DNA of 64,000 nucleotides from Bacteroides sp. OM05-12 (GTDB lineage Bacteria; Bacteroidota; Bacteroidia; Bacteroidales; Bacteroidaceae). This document shows, piece by piece, positions 54,601 to 63,295 of this stretch. Under the pieces are notes generated by a model. It saw only the letters and a list, made by a program, of their open reading frames with translations, made no database searches and was not told the DNA's origin. The stretch covers positions 248,001 through 312,000 of the forward strand of contig NZ_QSUN01000004.1 of the NCBI RefSeq assembly GCF_003438995.1. The letters are read 5' to 3'. How positions within the stretch are numbered: position 1 is the stretch's first letter; each line of letters opens with the position of its first letter. A program made the position numbers and the translations under genes.

Positions 54601-55984
54601 GAGTACCGGTAATTACATCGTTGACTTTAAGACCGGGAACAAAAAGTTCCTGATTATATCCAAGAAATAAAGCATCAAAAGATTGACCCTCAAACTTTCC
54701 ACCAAGAAATTTTACTTGTGTACGGTTGTTATCCTTGCCTTTCATTCCGATAGAGCCACCAACTGTAACTTGAAAAATAGATTCTACATCGCTGGATTCT
54801 TTACTGACCCACAAGAATATCTTTAATTTTATTTCCTCATTCTCAGGAATATCTCCTATGGAATGATTCGGTATCGCTATTTTATAAACACCATCTTTAT
54901 CATAGGACGTCTCAAAAGAGTGAATAATATGGCTTTTTTCATGTGTAACATTCTCTAATTCGACACGTCCGATAACATATGTAATAGGAAACGCTCCATC
55001 CGATTCCTCCACTCTTTTGACACTCAAGTAAACATTTAAATCATCACACAAAATAGTGCTATAACGTTGTGACGTCTTGAATGAAGGAAAATCCTTAAAA
55101 CCCAAAGTTCTTCCTTCGTACGAAATAAAGCCATTTCTGTACATGGTTTGAAAGCCTTTGTTTTCAAAAACAAGTTCTTTGGTACTGGCTAAAAAATGTT
55201 CAGTTTTTAGTATCCTACTAGAATCAATTAATATAATTCCTTCTCCATCATTGTAATCCAACACACTTGTTGCCTTAAATATAAGGTTCTTACGATAATA
55301 CGGTGTGATATTCCGTGTAGATCCGAAAGCATAGATACGAGTGGCATAAGTACTATCACTTTTATCACGGGACATCTCATTGACATTGCTGCCAAGTTCA
55401 AAGATTACCGGTTCATCAGAAAGTTCGCATTTACCAAGATAAATCGTATTGCCTTTTACCCACCATTCGCACTCGCAAGCTTCGGCTATCATGGTAATGG
55501 CATCTATGATATTCGTGTTGCTGTATTGAAGGAATATGGGCTTATCTTCTACTACATTATAGTCTATACTGAAGTCATAAGTATCTCCTTTGTAGGTATA
55601 TCCCAAAGAGGCAAGGTTGCTTTTAACAACAGACATGTGAGCATCGGGATTCCTTGTTAGGTTCCATGCCGCCTCTTTGTTTCCTTGCCGGTCATAGAAG
55701 ATGATTTTATGTTTCCATTTCCAATAAGGAGCGTCAAGACGTAATTCGTAATCATATCCGCCGGTTGATTTATTCAGAGAGGGATAAACGAGATCAACTA
55801 TTTCAAACAATTCATTATCATATTCAGCATAATCCCCCAGTTGAAAATAGACAGGATCATCTACACTGAATTTAAGGGTGATATAGTCCTCTTTCATCAG
55901 ATAGAACCTACGCTTGCCTTCCTTATTGATTATCGTTGAAAAACGGAGGTTGCCTTGTATGTCTTTGATGTCTATTTTATCCAT
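51617..55984 (-). CDS. Tail hub / tail-associated protein (Tal-like)
   Basis: 1,455 residues. The first 400 residues form a baseplate-hub fold (KIDIKDIQGNLRFSTI..., then YDYELRLDAPYWKWKHKI and TIYLGKCELSDEPVIFELG), as in the gp27-like domain of Tal/prophage endopeptidase-tail proteins. Long beta-rich regions follow. Near residue 800-1,000 lies a collagen-free stalk with VSPSDANVFSASRALLEHLSK, and the C-terminus holds 'ASGTFDGDVMTSGVYANKIT'-like fibre motifs. It caps the tail tube after the distal tail protein and carries the fibres. It lies just after the Dit-like gene and a terminator hairpin. Confidence 0.75.
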   Translation of the reverse strand: MDKIDIKDIQGNLRFSTIINKEGKRRFYLMKEDYITLKFSVDDPVYFQLGDYAEYDNELFEIVDLVYPSLNKSTGGYDYELRLDAPYWKWKHKIIFYDRQGNKEAAWNLTRNPDAHMSVVKSNLASLGYTYKGDTYDFSIDYNVVEDKPIFLQYSNTNIIDAITMIAEACECEWWVKGNTIYLGKCELSDEPVIFELGSNVNEMSRDKSDSTYATRIYAFGSTRNITPYYRKNLIFKATSVLDYNDGEGIILIDSSRILKTEHFLASTKELVFENKGFQTMYRNGFISYEGRTLGFKDFPSFKTSQRYSTILCDDLNVYLSVKRVEESDGAFPITYVIGRVELENVTHEKSHIIHSFETSYDKDGVYKIAIPNHSIGDIPENEEIKLKIFLWVSKESSDVESIFQVTVGGSIGMKGKDNNRTQVKFLGGKFEGQSFDALFLGYNQELFVPGLKVNDVITGTQYKPDKLKYGKIPSGWFTSDHADDDLVVEGIVEKRLMLPSGITFIGDKDLPMEKVVEQVVVFEDVYPKREGIVATVTTHEYTETTEDENGNVISEEKWNAYRITDTDENFYFSKDYVITGRDLKITFQTGDLAGMKFNVWFNPYDNKSPDKKQEEKNPDGSWNLDAQVFEIVRNEDYGRKLPAEDMNPKPGDKYILEGYDPQFISDAIIPLAEIELQEKAQKYADKLKIDPSVYNCNMFSYKDDRYSYLQIGRKINLLNPTYFEDGRVSRIIGFEKKLDIPYDSPVYMVGESQTYSRIGALEDKVDSLTFKGLSYTNSVSGGSNVYVISRYSNVSPSDANVFSASRALLEHLSKKNDDEASGLITFLGGLLSDSILSRKFTSGILGSGLGLFIDKNGKSILEVDNLLVRMKAIFHELIIEKLSHVGGEIVLSPASMRCIKVEELEDAYRCYFKGMDDDKVIYNEFALNDQARCQTFNVRAGILQNISNQYYWRLVVGVGDDYIDLSKTDCDTGSDIPQAGDDIVQLGNRDPEQEERQNAIILSSYGPDAPSIKQYMYIDHYTLEGKECTVVSPHGNVFTGDFYLKNGDLLMTVVENMFKTELNKLEFFFTQSNNFLANALFVENLDGWEVLNSDIYKDTDSILLINGELFAANNSIANIEPYKGENALHLKNNGIKQQNGNIKDWIPDTYYITIRYACVESGTLEYGFTNGNLLNTVQLSPTNEYKTITSTGQWDGYSNFILNFSGNAYILYVILTNKDSAVINLASSIEQLINRITLSVSKNNVVSSINLTPETIKIEGKNIELKGATSFNGNVQITTDGNIHAKNAYIEGEIHATSGTFDGDVMTSGVYANKITYINNDNIDEFTEKITNPDGTVLNCFIISKTGLRIVVEKDFDKYDKIWFYDLPYYRKEYDGTFLTVGDPYKYIGSTMYIQNLSNSYISISSNVFNTEDSEPISFILGSNWEVYLECIIRRYDDNKNIGWVKRYYYPINN

Positions 55985-56005
55985 AGCACCAAAGTTCGTA
56001 GATAT

Positions 56006-56034
56006 AAAAAAGAAGCCCTAAAAATTAGAGCTTC
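56006..56034 (-). terminator. Attenuator-like terminator inside the late operon
   Basis: On the minus strand GAAGCTCTAA (56034-56025) pairs with TTAGGGCTTC (56021-56012), with a short loop and a run of six T. It lies between the Dit-like gene and the hub gene. A second hairpin (ATTCTTCAC/GTGAAGAAT, 56035-56065) overlaps the upstream stop codon. Full termination would cut off all later genes, so it is probably leaky or controlled. Confidence 0.55.
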
Positions 56035-56064
56035 CATTCTTCACTATTAAAGCATTGTGAAGAA

Positions 56065-56481
56065 TTAGCTTCGAACAGATGGATTTGGCTCACAAAACTT
56101 TGCCGAAAGCTTTCCAAAAGTCCGGTCTATACTCTGTCCATAAGACACACTTTTACCAAGATATATCAGATGGTAGGTATCGTTATTATTTCCCGGAATC
56201 TGAATATCAACTGTACCCTTATATAGTTCCTCAAAGAAAGATTTTTTCTTTGCCTGATAATCCATTTGGGAACTTCCTTCTATGGTGAATGACAAAGTAA
56301 TCTCCCGTTCATCCAGCTTGGAGTTACTGACTATCACTCTTTTCCCATGCTCCAAACGTGATTTATTCTCTATAAATTCTTTCATAGGAGCGGGCGCACC
56401 AATCGTATCAAGAAATCCATCTCCCATCCTTACACCCCATGTGATGTAAGCGTTTTTGTTATTTATCAGTAAATCTGTCAT
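56065..56481 (-). CDS. Distal tail protein (Dit-like)
   Basis: 138 residues. Beta-rich with 'LINNKNAYITWGVRMGDG.L..IG.P.P.K.F' at the start and 'REITLSFTIEGSSQMDYQAKK..FF..L' in the middle, the pattern of N-terminal Dit/gp15-like tail hub rings. Dit forms a hexameric ring at the tail tip below the tape measure, where the hub docks. Its place between the tape measure and the hub gene supports this. It is shorter than the full Dit of other siphoviruses (over 200). Confidence 0.65.
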   Translation of the reverse strand: MTDLLINNKNAYITWGVRMGDGFLDTIGAPAPMKEFIENKSRLEHGKRVIVSNSKLDEREITLSFTIEGSSQMDYQAKKKSFFEELYKGTVDIQIPGNNNDTYHLIYLGKSVSYGQSIDRTFGKLSAKFCEPNPSVRS

Positions 56482-56562
56482 AACTTCATTTATTTTTAAT
56501 TCTAATACGTAAAATTTATCTTTCTAAGAACTGTAAAGACGAAATGGATTACCCTACAAGTT

Positions 56563-59500
56563 TTAGCGGACTAATCCTTTTGTATTATTTTTCACTTCTG
56601 CCATATCCGTTTGGATATCTTTGAGATACTTAACTGTATTGCCTGTATTCTCTGAAATTTGAACTAATTCAAGATAAGAATTAGCAATTAAAGTTCTTGT
56701 TTCATCTGCAATGTTCCGCACTTCAGTATTCACAGAAAGGATGGCGTCAGCTTTAGCAGTCAAAAGATTTAAAGACTGCGATTGAAATTCTGACTGAATC
56801 TTTATTTCCTCCCCTGCCATTTGTAAAGCAGTGAAACGTCCGTTTAACTCATCGCCTGTATCCTGCGACATGGTTTGAAAACCTCCGGAAGTGGAAGATT
56901 GAGAAGAAGAGAAGGAGGATTCCCACCCCATAGCCTCTTTTAATGCATTTCTCTCTGCAAGACCTTGATCGACAATATTATTCCATTTTTTTTGCAAAAA
57001 ATCTTGTTCGTATTCATCGATTTTACCATCTTCCATGGCTTTTGCAAAATCTGTGTACCAATCCTGTATGAGTTTATCATATTTGCTTGTCATTAGGCTT
57101 TCTATGACAGCATTCTGCATCATCTTCTCGAAACTATTTGCAAAATCTTCTGCATCGGATTCCATATCGAGAAGAGCACTCTTGAAATTATCTCTGACAC
57201 TATCAAAAGATGTATTAGTAAGCTTTTCATTATAGGCGTTCTCTAATTCTTCAAGCTGCTTGTAATAAGTGATATACTCATCCATGTATTGGGCTGCATC
57301 TTTATACCCATCGTCAGCAAGTCCTTTTATCTTTGAGTATAAAGTGGTATCTTCCTCGGCCAATTTAGCCATTTCTTTACTAGACAATTTGAAGAAATCA
57401 CTTGCATTTTTGACAGAGTGACCAACAATTGAACTGATTTTGCTCCAATCGGAAGCAGACATACCATTATCTATTTTATTGTTGGATGAATGAGCGCCTC
57501 CAATACCTATAAAACCATTAGAATAAGCAGCTCCGCTCCTTTGCATAGATTCTTGGGTATTAGCCATTTGCTTTTCTATATTATCTTTCTGTACATTGTA
57601 TATATCGGAAGCATCGGTCAGTGAGGCTTTATCCATCTTATCAGAAAGATTATCAAGCGCATTCTTCAGGTCTTGATTTGACTGTGCAAGATATTCCAAA
57701 TCTTTTTCAAGGTTTACATCGCTGTCACCAGAGCCAGTTATTTTAGAGAATGCTCCAAATGTGATAGTATCCCATATACCTCTTGCTGCATTGAATACGC
57801 TTGAAAAGACGTTCTCAACAAATCCATCCAACCCCTGTTTGTTAATAACATCAAGCAAAGAGAATGCAGCCCCGATAATTCCACCGATCTTACTTCCAGC
57901 TTCAGTAAATATATTTGTAATATTCTCTGCAAGACCACCGATTTGTGACAATGACATTTCAGAAGAACTGCCAAGTTGCGTTATGGCATCCGATAAAATA
58001 ATAAGATTACTGACAGTCTTATCTTTAGCTTTTGTTACATTAGTCTCTGCATTCGTTACGCCTTGTTGAGCTGCGTTTTTCTTCTTTAAAGCGGCTTCTT
58101 TTTGCTCATCAGTTCCGTTCTCCATCGCCTCGTTATACTCATTCTGAGCTTTAGTCAGTTCATCTTGTGCCATACGGAGTGCGTCGAGTTGTTCAGGCAA
58201 ATCACCAAGTAGACCGCCTTTGTCGATAATAGTTGTTTGAATGTTATTCAGGGCTTCATCAATCACCTTTTTTTGCTCAACATTCATATTCTTATATTCA
58301 GGAGAATCTTTAAAGGATTTAAGCTGTAACTTAACATCCTCAAGCGACTTCTTGGAAACCTTACTTAAGTCACCAAAAATGAGCTCCCAATTGATCCCTT
58401 GCTTGAATTGTTCCATATCAATAGCTGACAAAGCTTCAGTCTTTTGCTTTTCAAATGATTTCTTTTCCCATTCATTTTGACTGGCAGCTATTTTTTCGTC
58501 GTATTCTAATGCTATCGCCTCTTTTTTCTGTTGGAATGTACCGTATTCTTTCAGGTAATCCCGCATTGGTTGCAATTTAAAACGCTGTTTATCTTTATCG
58601 AAGTTATCAATAGATGATTTGTACAACTCACTAAAATACTTGCTTTCATCATCGGACAACTCAATACCCGTTGCATCGAATGATTTCCCTTTGTTTTCGG
58701 GTTTGGTTTCCCATGCCGAACGGGCATCATCAATCTTCTTTCGCAAAGCATCCTCTTTTTGGCGGTCAATAGCCTGCATCTCTTTCTCGAAGTTGAGTTC
58801 CATTTGGGCAATGGTTTTCTTAGAACCTTCATCCATCGCTTTAATGCGAGCTTCATCAACTTTCATTTGTAAGTCTTCGGCAGAACGTTGTTGTTCCAAC
58901 GCCTGCTTATCAAGGAGGAGATTATACTTTTCGGTTTGCTTACGTGATTTTTCTGCTTGGTTTTCTTCTTTAGTTAGTTTGCTACCTGTAAGTCCACCAA
59001 GTTTTTTATATGCTTTTTCAGTAGTTTCTTCTCGCTTCTTGGCTTCTTCATATTGCTTAGAAGTGAATTTGTTTTTATCTTTTTCTATTTCAGTAAGTTT
59101 CTTTTTAGCATCCTCCCAATCTTTCTTTGCTTTATCATAGTCTTGCTTATAGGTATTAGGAGATTTCTTTTCTGCCAACGCACCATTTATAGAGGAGATA
59201 ATACTTTCTAAATCCCCGCCTTTGACCATCATCCCGCCAACATTAAAACCATTTCGTTTGGATGCAGATGATTGAGCCATTTTCAACTCAGCTTCAAGTT
59301 TCTCTTTAGAATAGTTTTTTAAGTTAACCTTATACGCAGCAATATTATCCTCAAGAACATCTTTCTGATACTTCTTTAACAATTCAGAGTTTTTCTCCAT
59401 TTGCTCACGCACCTGTACATAAGACTGTTTACCTGCAAACATTTTCCATATTTGTATATCGGTATCAGACATGTTCTTACGAAGTTCTGGATTATCGAAT

Positions 59501-61311
59501 AACTGGAGGTATCTTTGTTGATTAGCCACTGTTTGCTTTAAAGATGTATAATCATCCTTTCTTTCCTGCACAGAACGTTTTGAATCTTCTTCGTTGATTC
59601 GTTGTTTCAATTTCAAAATATCTTCCAACTTTAACTTCTCTAAATCATATTGTTCAAAGATTTTCGGATATTCTTTTCGGAGTTCCTCCAAAGATTTCTG
59701 ACGGGTGAGAGTAGCTAAACTTTCGTCACGTGCAGATGTAAGGAGTTTATCTATTTTTTGTTTATGCTCTTGTTCTTTCTTTAATGCTGCATCTTTAATA
59801 TCATTGTATTCTTTTTGGGCACGTGCGGCAGCAGTTGTACTATCAGACATTGCCCACATAGCAGCTCCTAATCCAACAATAGCAGTTGCTAATAACACAT
59901 AGGGATTAGTAAGCATAGCTGCATTAAGAGCCAGCTGCGCCTTTCTTGCCAATATCCGGGTGTTAGTAAGTCCTATCTCCACAAGGGTATGTTTGCTCTC
60001 AGCAGCAGTAACTAACATCACAGCGGTGCGATATGCTCCATAGGTGACAAGCAGTCCAGACAACACCTTGCCGACAGTCTCATAGTTCTGAATCAAAGAA
60101 GTGGCTGCCTGTATCCCAGACATAATAACACCTTCAGACTTTTCTCCCATTTCATTGAAAGCGTTATCCAAAGCATCCTGCATCATGGAAATCTGACCAT
60201 TGATAGTCTTTGAAGCATTCTCGGACATGTTATAGAACTTACCACCTGCAGCAGTAGCATCAAGAAACGCTTGCTGTACCATCTCTGCGGAGATTGCGCC
60301 CTTTGACATCTCATCTTTCAGTGTAGCGATAGATTTTCCTGTCTTTTCAGAAATAGTTTGAAGTGGATTGAATCCGGCATTAATCATTTGATTGAGGTCT
60401 TGACCCATAAGTTTACCAGTAGCCGACATTTGAGAAAAAGCCAACGTGAGGGAATTGAACTTCCCTGATTCTCCCATTGAAATATCAGATAAAGCTTTCA
60501 GATACTTAATAGTATCCTCTGCCTGAATATTAAAACCAAGCATCATTTTTTCAGCCCCAACCATATCGGTCATAGTTAATGGAGATATTTTAGCAAGTTC
60601 TTTCACTTGCGCCATGAGCGGACCAGCTACATCTTTGCCGACCATTGTTTCCATAGCAGTCTGCATGGACTGGAACTCACCACGCACACGGATGATTTCA
60701 GAGCCTAATGCTTTCAAAACTGCTGTTCCACCAATGACAGCCAGTGCCTTTTTCCATGAAACAGCAATACCGTTATTTGTCTCAACCACCTGTTTGCCTT
60801 CATTCTTATAGAGAGAATATTCGTCACGGAGTTTCTTCACAGATAGTCGGGCTTCGGCTTGCTGTTGTGTTAAGTCAAACAAAGCTGCTTTTTCTTCATC
60901 CAGCGTTTTTTTTGCGGAAGTGTACTCATCCAACTTACTGTTTGCAGACAATGGATTACGTTTCAATGCGGTACGATAAGCATCACCGAGACGCTTAACA
61001 TCGGCTTCCACATCCTTAACTACTGCCTTTTGAGCGATAATCTTTTCAGTAAACCCATTTACAGACTGTGAAGCAGCGAATATCTTCCTCTTGAAACCAT
61101 TCTCCATCTCCGCGCCAGCTTTAGCAGCATTCGTTACCAACTCATCCATTCGTTGCGTGGATGCAGCAAGCTGGGTATTGAGTGTTTTAAAAGCGGCAGG
61201 AGACTGTGTGCTATCCATACCCTTCAACTCTTGCTTTAACTTTGCTATCTCATTTCTTAATTTTACGACTTCCTCCCAATCGGAAGCCACACGGAATACG
61301 AGCTTCGGCAT
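56563..61311 (-). CDS. Tape measure protein
   Basis: 1,582 residues, the largest gene of the prophage part. Coiled-coil N-terminus (1-190), then a 'tape_meas_nterm' domain near 215-405 with ELAKISPLTMTDMVGAEKMM and GKSIATLKDEMSKGAISAEM. It has hydrophobic segments (VLSGLLVTYGAYRTAVMLV, LLATAIVGLGAAMWAMS and near GGIIGAAFSLLDVI), which are used for DNA passage through the inner membrane. The centre and C-terminus are long charged coiled coils. It sets tail length and guides tube assembly. A long tail is implied, as tail length scales with this protein. It begins 3 bases after the chaperone frameshift extension ends. Confidence 0.9.
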   Translation of the reverse strand: MPKLVFRVASDWEEVVKLRNEIAKLKQELKGMDSTQSPAAFKTLNTQLAASTQRMDELVTNAAKAGAEMENGFKRKIFAASQSVNGFTEKIIAQKAVVKDVEADVKRLGDAYRTALKRNPLSANSKLDEYTSAKKTLDEEKAALFDLTQQQAEARLSVKKLRDEYSLYKNEGKQVVETNNGIAVSWKKALAVIGGTAVLKALGSEIIRVRGEFQSMQTAMETMVGKDVAGPLMAQVKELAKISPLTMTDMVGAEKMMLGFNIQAEDTIKYLKALSDISMGESGKFNSLTLAFSQMSATGKLMGQDLNQMINAGFNPLQTISEKTGKSIATLKDEMSKGAISAEMVQQAFLDATAAGGKFYNMSENASKTINGQISMMQDALDNAFNEMGEKSEGVIMSGIQAATSLIQNYETVGKVLSGLLVTYGAYRTAVMLVTAAESKHTLVEIGLTNTRILARKAQLALNAAMLTNPYVLLATAIVGLGAAMWAMSDSTTAAARAQKEYNDIKDAALKKEQEHKQKIDKLLTSARDESLATLTRQKSLEELRKEYPKIFEQYDLEKLKLEDILKLKQRINEEDSKRSVQERKDDYTSLKQTVANQQRYLQLFDNPELRKNMSDTDIQIWKMFAGKQSYVQVREQMEKNSELLKKYQKDVLEDNIAAYKVNLKNYSKEKLEAELKMAQSSASKRNGFNVGGMMVKGGDLESIISSINGALAEKKSPNTYKQDYDKAKKDWEDAKKKLTEIEKDKNKFTSKQYEEAKKREETTEKAYKKLGGLTGSKLTKEENQAEKSRKQTEKYNLLLDKQALEQQRSAEDLQMKVDEARIKAMDEGSKKTIAQMELNFEKEMQAIDRQKEDALRKKIDDARSAWETKPENKGKSFDATGIELSDDESKYFSELYKSSIDNFDKDKQRFKLQPMRDYLKEYGTFQQKKEAIALEYDEKIAASQNEWEKKSFEKQKTEALSAIDMEQFKQGINWELIFGDLSKVSKKSLEDVKLQLKSFKDSPEYKNMNVEQKKVIDEALNNIQTTIIDKGGLLGDLPEQLDALRMAQDELTKAQNEYNEAMENGTDEQKEAALKKKNAAQQGVTNAETNVTKAKDKTVSNLIILSDAITQLGSSSEMSLSQIGGLAENITNIFTEAGSKIGGIIGAAFSLLDVINKQGLDGFVENVFSSVFNAARGIWDTITFGAFSKITGSGDSDVNLEKDLEYLAQSNQDLKNALDNLSDKMDKASLTDASDIYNVQKDNIEKQMANTQESMQRSGAAYSNGFIGIGGAHSSNNKIDNGMSASDWSKISSIVGHSVKNASDFFKLSSKEMAKLAEEDTTLYSKIKGLADDGYKDAAQYMDEYITYYKQLEELENAYNEKLTNTSFDSVRDNFKSALLDMESDAEDFANSFEKMMQNAVIESLMTSKYDKLIQDWYTDFAKAMEDGKIDEYEQDFLQKKWNNIVDQGLAERNALKEAMGWESSFSSSQSSTSGGFQTMSQDTGDELNGRFTALQMAGEEIKIQSEFQSQSLNLLTAKADAILSVNTEVRNIADETRTLIANSYLELVQISENTGNTVKYLKDIQTDMAEVKNNTKGLVR

Positions 61312-61314
61312 ATA

Positions 61315-61578
61315 TTATTGTTTTAATGGGTTCTTACCCTTGGTTTTGAAAAATTCTTCTTCTGATACTTCCTCCATAACTTCTCCGTAGACAGTATGGA
61401 GCTTGTCCTTTTGCATAATAACCATGTTTCTATATGGTATCTTGTACACGACTTCATCATAAGACAGATGCAGATTTTCCATGAACGTTGCTATCTGTCC
61501 CAGTAAACAGTTGTTTCCTACGACCGTTGCTTTGCTGTCAGTAGAGCAACGTTCTTGGCTAAAACTGACAGCTTGTAA
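61315..61578 (-). CDS. Tail-chaperone -1 frameshift extension (T-type)
   Basis: After the slip at 61578-61584 this frame stays open for 87 codons and ends TAA at 61315-61317, just before the tape-measure ATG. The product (about 195 residues with the upstream part) would be the GT-type fusion that recruits major tail subunits onto the tape measure. The late part, VVGNNCLLGQIATFMENLHLSYDE, resembles chaperone C-terminal helices, and this similarity begins before the in-frame ATG at 61482. An independent 55-residue start at that ATG is the main alternative. Confidence 0.65.
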   Translation of the reverse strand, partial: LQAVSFSQERCSTDSKATVVGNNCLLGQIATFMENLHLSYDEVVYKIPYRNMVIMQKDKLHTVYGEVMEEVSEEEFFKTKGKNPLKQ

Positions 61579-61901
61579 AAATTTTCAGCAGAAATCATTG
61601 AAAGGCCTGTTGTTAAAGCCTCTATCACTTCATCGAATGTTCCATGAGACAATTCTTCATGTAGAGATTCATCGCCCTGTATGAGCCATGAGAGAGCACG
61701 AGAAGCTGTTTCTACATCTTTCAAAGAGCGAAGCATATCCATTACCGTAACTCCATCTTTCAAGTCAGAAAGATAATACCCGGCACCGGCTATCTTATGA
61801 ATCGTAAGAGGATGAATCACATAGGCTTTACCATTCACAAACACCGTTTCAAAGTCTTTCCCCAAAACGGCTGCACTTACTATTTTTGAAGCTTTTCCCA
61901 T
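61518..61901 (-). CDS. Tail assembly chaperone (G-type)
   Basis: 127 residues, no signal, helical. 'FVNGKAYVIHPLTIHKIAGAGYYLSDL' opens it, followed by helices with ASRALSWLIQGDESLHEELSHGT and MISAENFYKLSVLAKNVALL. Position between the major tail protein and the tape measure is that of gpG-type chaperones, which coat the tape measure before tube growth. It contains a slippery site near its end that can switch ribosomes to the extension frame. Its stop is TAG at 61518. A terminator lies between it and the major tail gene. Confidence 0.7.
   Translation of the reverse strand: MGKASKIVSAAVLGKDFETVFVNGKAYVIHPLTIHKIAGAGYYLSDLKDGVTVMDMLRSLKDVETASRALSWLIQGDESLHEELSHGTFDEVIEALTTGLSMISAENFYKLSVLAKNVALLTAKQRS
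61578..61584 (-). other. Slippery heptamer for programmed -1 frameshift
   Basis: On the minus strand the reading-frame sequence is GAA-AAT-TTT, giving the canonical X-XXY-YYZ heptamer A-AAT-TTT. The -1 frame is closed by TGA at 61585-61587, immediately before the heptamer, and open afterwards to the tape-measure start. This is the first point where a switch is possible, the usual arrangement of tail-chaperone frameshifts. Confidence 0.7.
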
Positions 61902-61912
61902 ATATTGAAATT

Positions 61913-61940
61913 AAAAAAGCGGTGAGCAATCACCCACCGC
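61913..61940 (-). terminator. Intrinsic terminator after the major tail gene
   Basis: On the minus strand GCGGTGGGTG and CTCACCGC (61940-61919) pair over a short loop, followed by six T. It lies 30 bases after the major tail gene. Such a partial stop lets the abundant tail-tube protein be made in excess of the tape measure and later proteins. Confidence 0.7.
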
Positions 61941-61970
61941 CATCCTGAAAAGATTACTTTTACCTTAAAT

Positions 61971-62510
61971 TTATGCTGTAGGAGCATCCACTTTTTCACC
62001 ATCAAGCCAGTACTCACCAGCTACACTATCAGTTGGATTTTCCATTGCGACAGCAGAAACACCCAGTCCGATATTCTTCTCAACAAAGTTACCTTTACCG
62101 ATTATAGAGGCGTTGGTAAATACAATGTAGTTACCTGTCTTGGTCATACCGACAACAGCTTTGTTGATAACCTCTGCGACATCCGGTTCATGCCAGCCAA
62201 CAACGGACTGACCGTCTTTTACAAGCTCACCGCCTTGCAACTCCTTCTTGTCTTCAAAGGAATATTCTCCCATAGTAAACGCCATAGTTCTTGCACCTTT
62301 AGCGGTAACGTCCTTGTAGTAAACCTTTCCGGTCAACTCATTGATGTAATCAGTCGTTGTGGGATCGTCTTCTGTATATCCCCAAGTGTCCTGATGGGAG
62401 TTCTTTACTTCCGTAGCGGAAGCCAACCACGTTTTCAAAGAAGTAGGCGTAACGGCAGCAGTTATAACCGCACCGTACCAAATCTTTTTAATTCCAATAA
62501 ATGGTTTCAT
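61971..62510 (-). CDS. Major tail (tube) protein
   Basis: 179 residues. Starts MKPFIGIKKIWYGAVITAAVTPTSL and has ARTMAFTMGEYSFEDKKELQGG in the middle, the beta-rich pattern of siphovirus tail-tube subunits. It stacks in hexameric rings to form the tail tube. Supported by its neighbours: tail terminator before it, chaperone and tape measure after it. The terminator right behind it fits high, uncoupled expression. No sheath gene follows, so the tail is non-contractile. Confidence 0.75.
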   Translation of the reverse strand: MKPFIGIKKIWYGAVITAAVTPTSLKTWLASATEVKNSHQDTWGYTEDDPTTTDYINELTGKVYYKDVTAKGARTMAFTMGEYSFEDKKELQGGELVKDGQSVVGWHEPDVAEVINKAVVGMTKTGNYIVFTNASIIGKGNFVEKNIGLGVSAVAMENPTDSVAGEYWLDGEKVDAPTA

Positions 62511-62516
62511 ATACTT

Positions 62517-62909
62517 CTATTTTACATTTAATACTTCAAATAAAATTCTCACATTCACATAATGACACTTCAAAGCTGTGTCCGCTTCTGTACCGATTGA
62601 TTCAATTGAATAACGATAGGTTGTGCCGTCATAGGTGCTTACCACATCATCAAACCGCTTGTTGGCTTCTCTTTCGAGTTCTCCCAGTCGGATGCTGTTG
62701 GCTTCATTCTCACTCAAATCGGGAACGCAAAGATTAACTTCAGCGAAAGACTTCTTCCAGTAAGTCCCCGGCTGTTGTTTCTTTGCGTGGATGACAATTC
62801 TTTCAGAAGTCAATTCACCCGTCAGTGTTTCACCGTCAGGCACTATGTCTATTCCGAAAGCCTTGCAATCCCGATAGAGAATGTTTCCTATGTCGGTGGT
62901 TACTATCAT
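62517..62909 (-). CDS. Tail terminator / tail completion protein
   Basis: 130 residues, soluble, with 'DIGNILYRDCKAFGIDIVPDG' at the start and 'YRYSIESIGTEADTALKCHYVNVRILFEVLN' at the end; such short alpha/beta proteins just before the tail tube gene are tail terminators, which stop tube growth and join it to the connector. It overlaps the upstream gene by 4 bases. The function is from order and size more than from motifs. Confidence 0.6.
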   Translation of the reverse strand: MIVTTDIGNILYRDCKAFGIDIVPDGETLTGELTSERIVIHAKKQQPGTYWKKSFAEVNLCVPDLSENEANSIRLGELEREANKRFDDVVSTYDGTTYRYSIESIGTEADTALKCHYVNVRILFEVLNVK

Positions 62910-63295
62910 CCTAATGCTTCGATACGTTGGTTGAGAATGTTCAGATACTCACCCATATAATCGCGCTGTTGCAGAAGCAAATCACGTTGGTGTTCGTCTT
63001 TTACAACTTCTTCAAACTTGGGAGTGTCTACAAAAGCGCACAGTTTACTAAATCTTTCAGCCAAATCCTGCCGTTCGATAAGTAAGCGGTCTTTGAATGT
63101 TTCAGCTACCTTGTATGCCTTTTCAAACACATCTTTAGGTGAATAGCTTTCATAACCGTCTTCATATACCACCTTGTAACCTTCTTCCGCCACTTCCATT
63201 GTTCTTGGAATAGCATCAGTAGGAAGATATACTTTACCACCCTTGCGAATTGCAGGTGTAGCTTGAACTAACTTTGTTCCAATATACTTTTTCAT
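62906..63295 (-). CDS. Phage protein of unknown function (conserved in Bacteroides phages)
   Basis: 129 residues with the start 'MKKYIGTKLVQATPAIRKGGKVYLPTD', then DGYESYSPKDVFEKAYK, a conserved pattern I associate with proteins found at this site in Bacteroides and related siphoviruses; the C-terminal half is helical coiled coil. The role is not known to me; virion or assembly roles are equally possible. It overlaps both neighbours by 4 bases, so the genes are tightly coupled. Confidence 0.55.
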   Translation of the reverse strand: MKKYIGTKLVQATPAIRKGGKVYLPTDAIPRTMEVAEEGYKVVYEDGYESYSPKDVFEKAYKVAETFKDRLLIERQDLAERFSKLCAFVDTPKFEEVVKDEHQRDLLLQQRDYMGEYLNILNQRIEALG

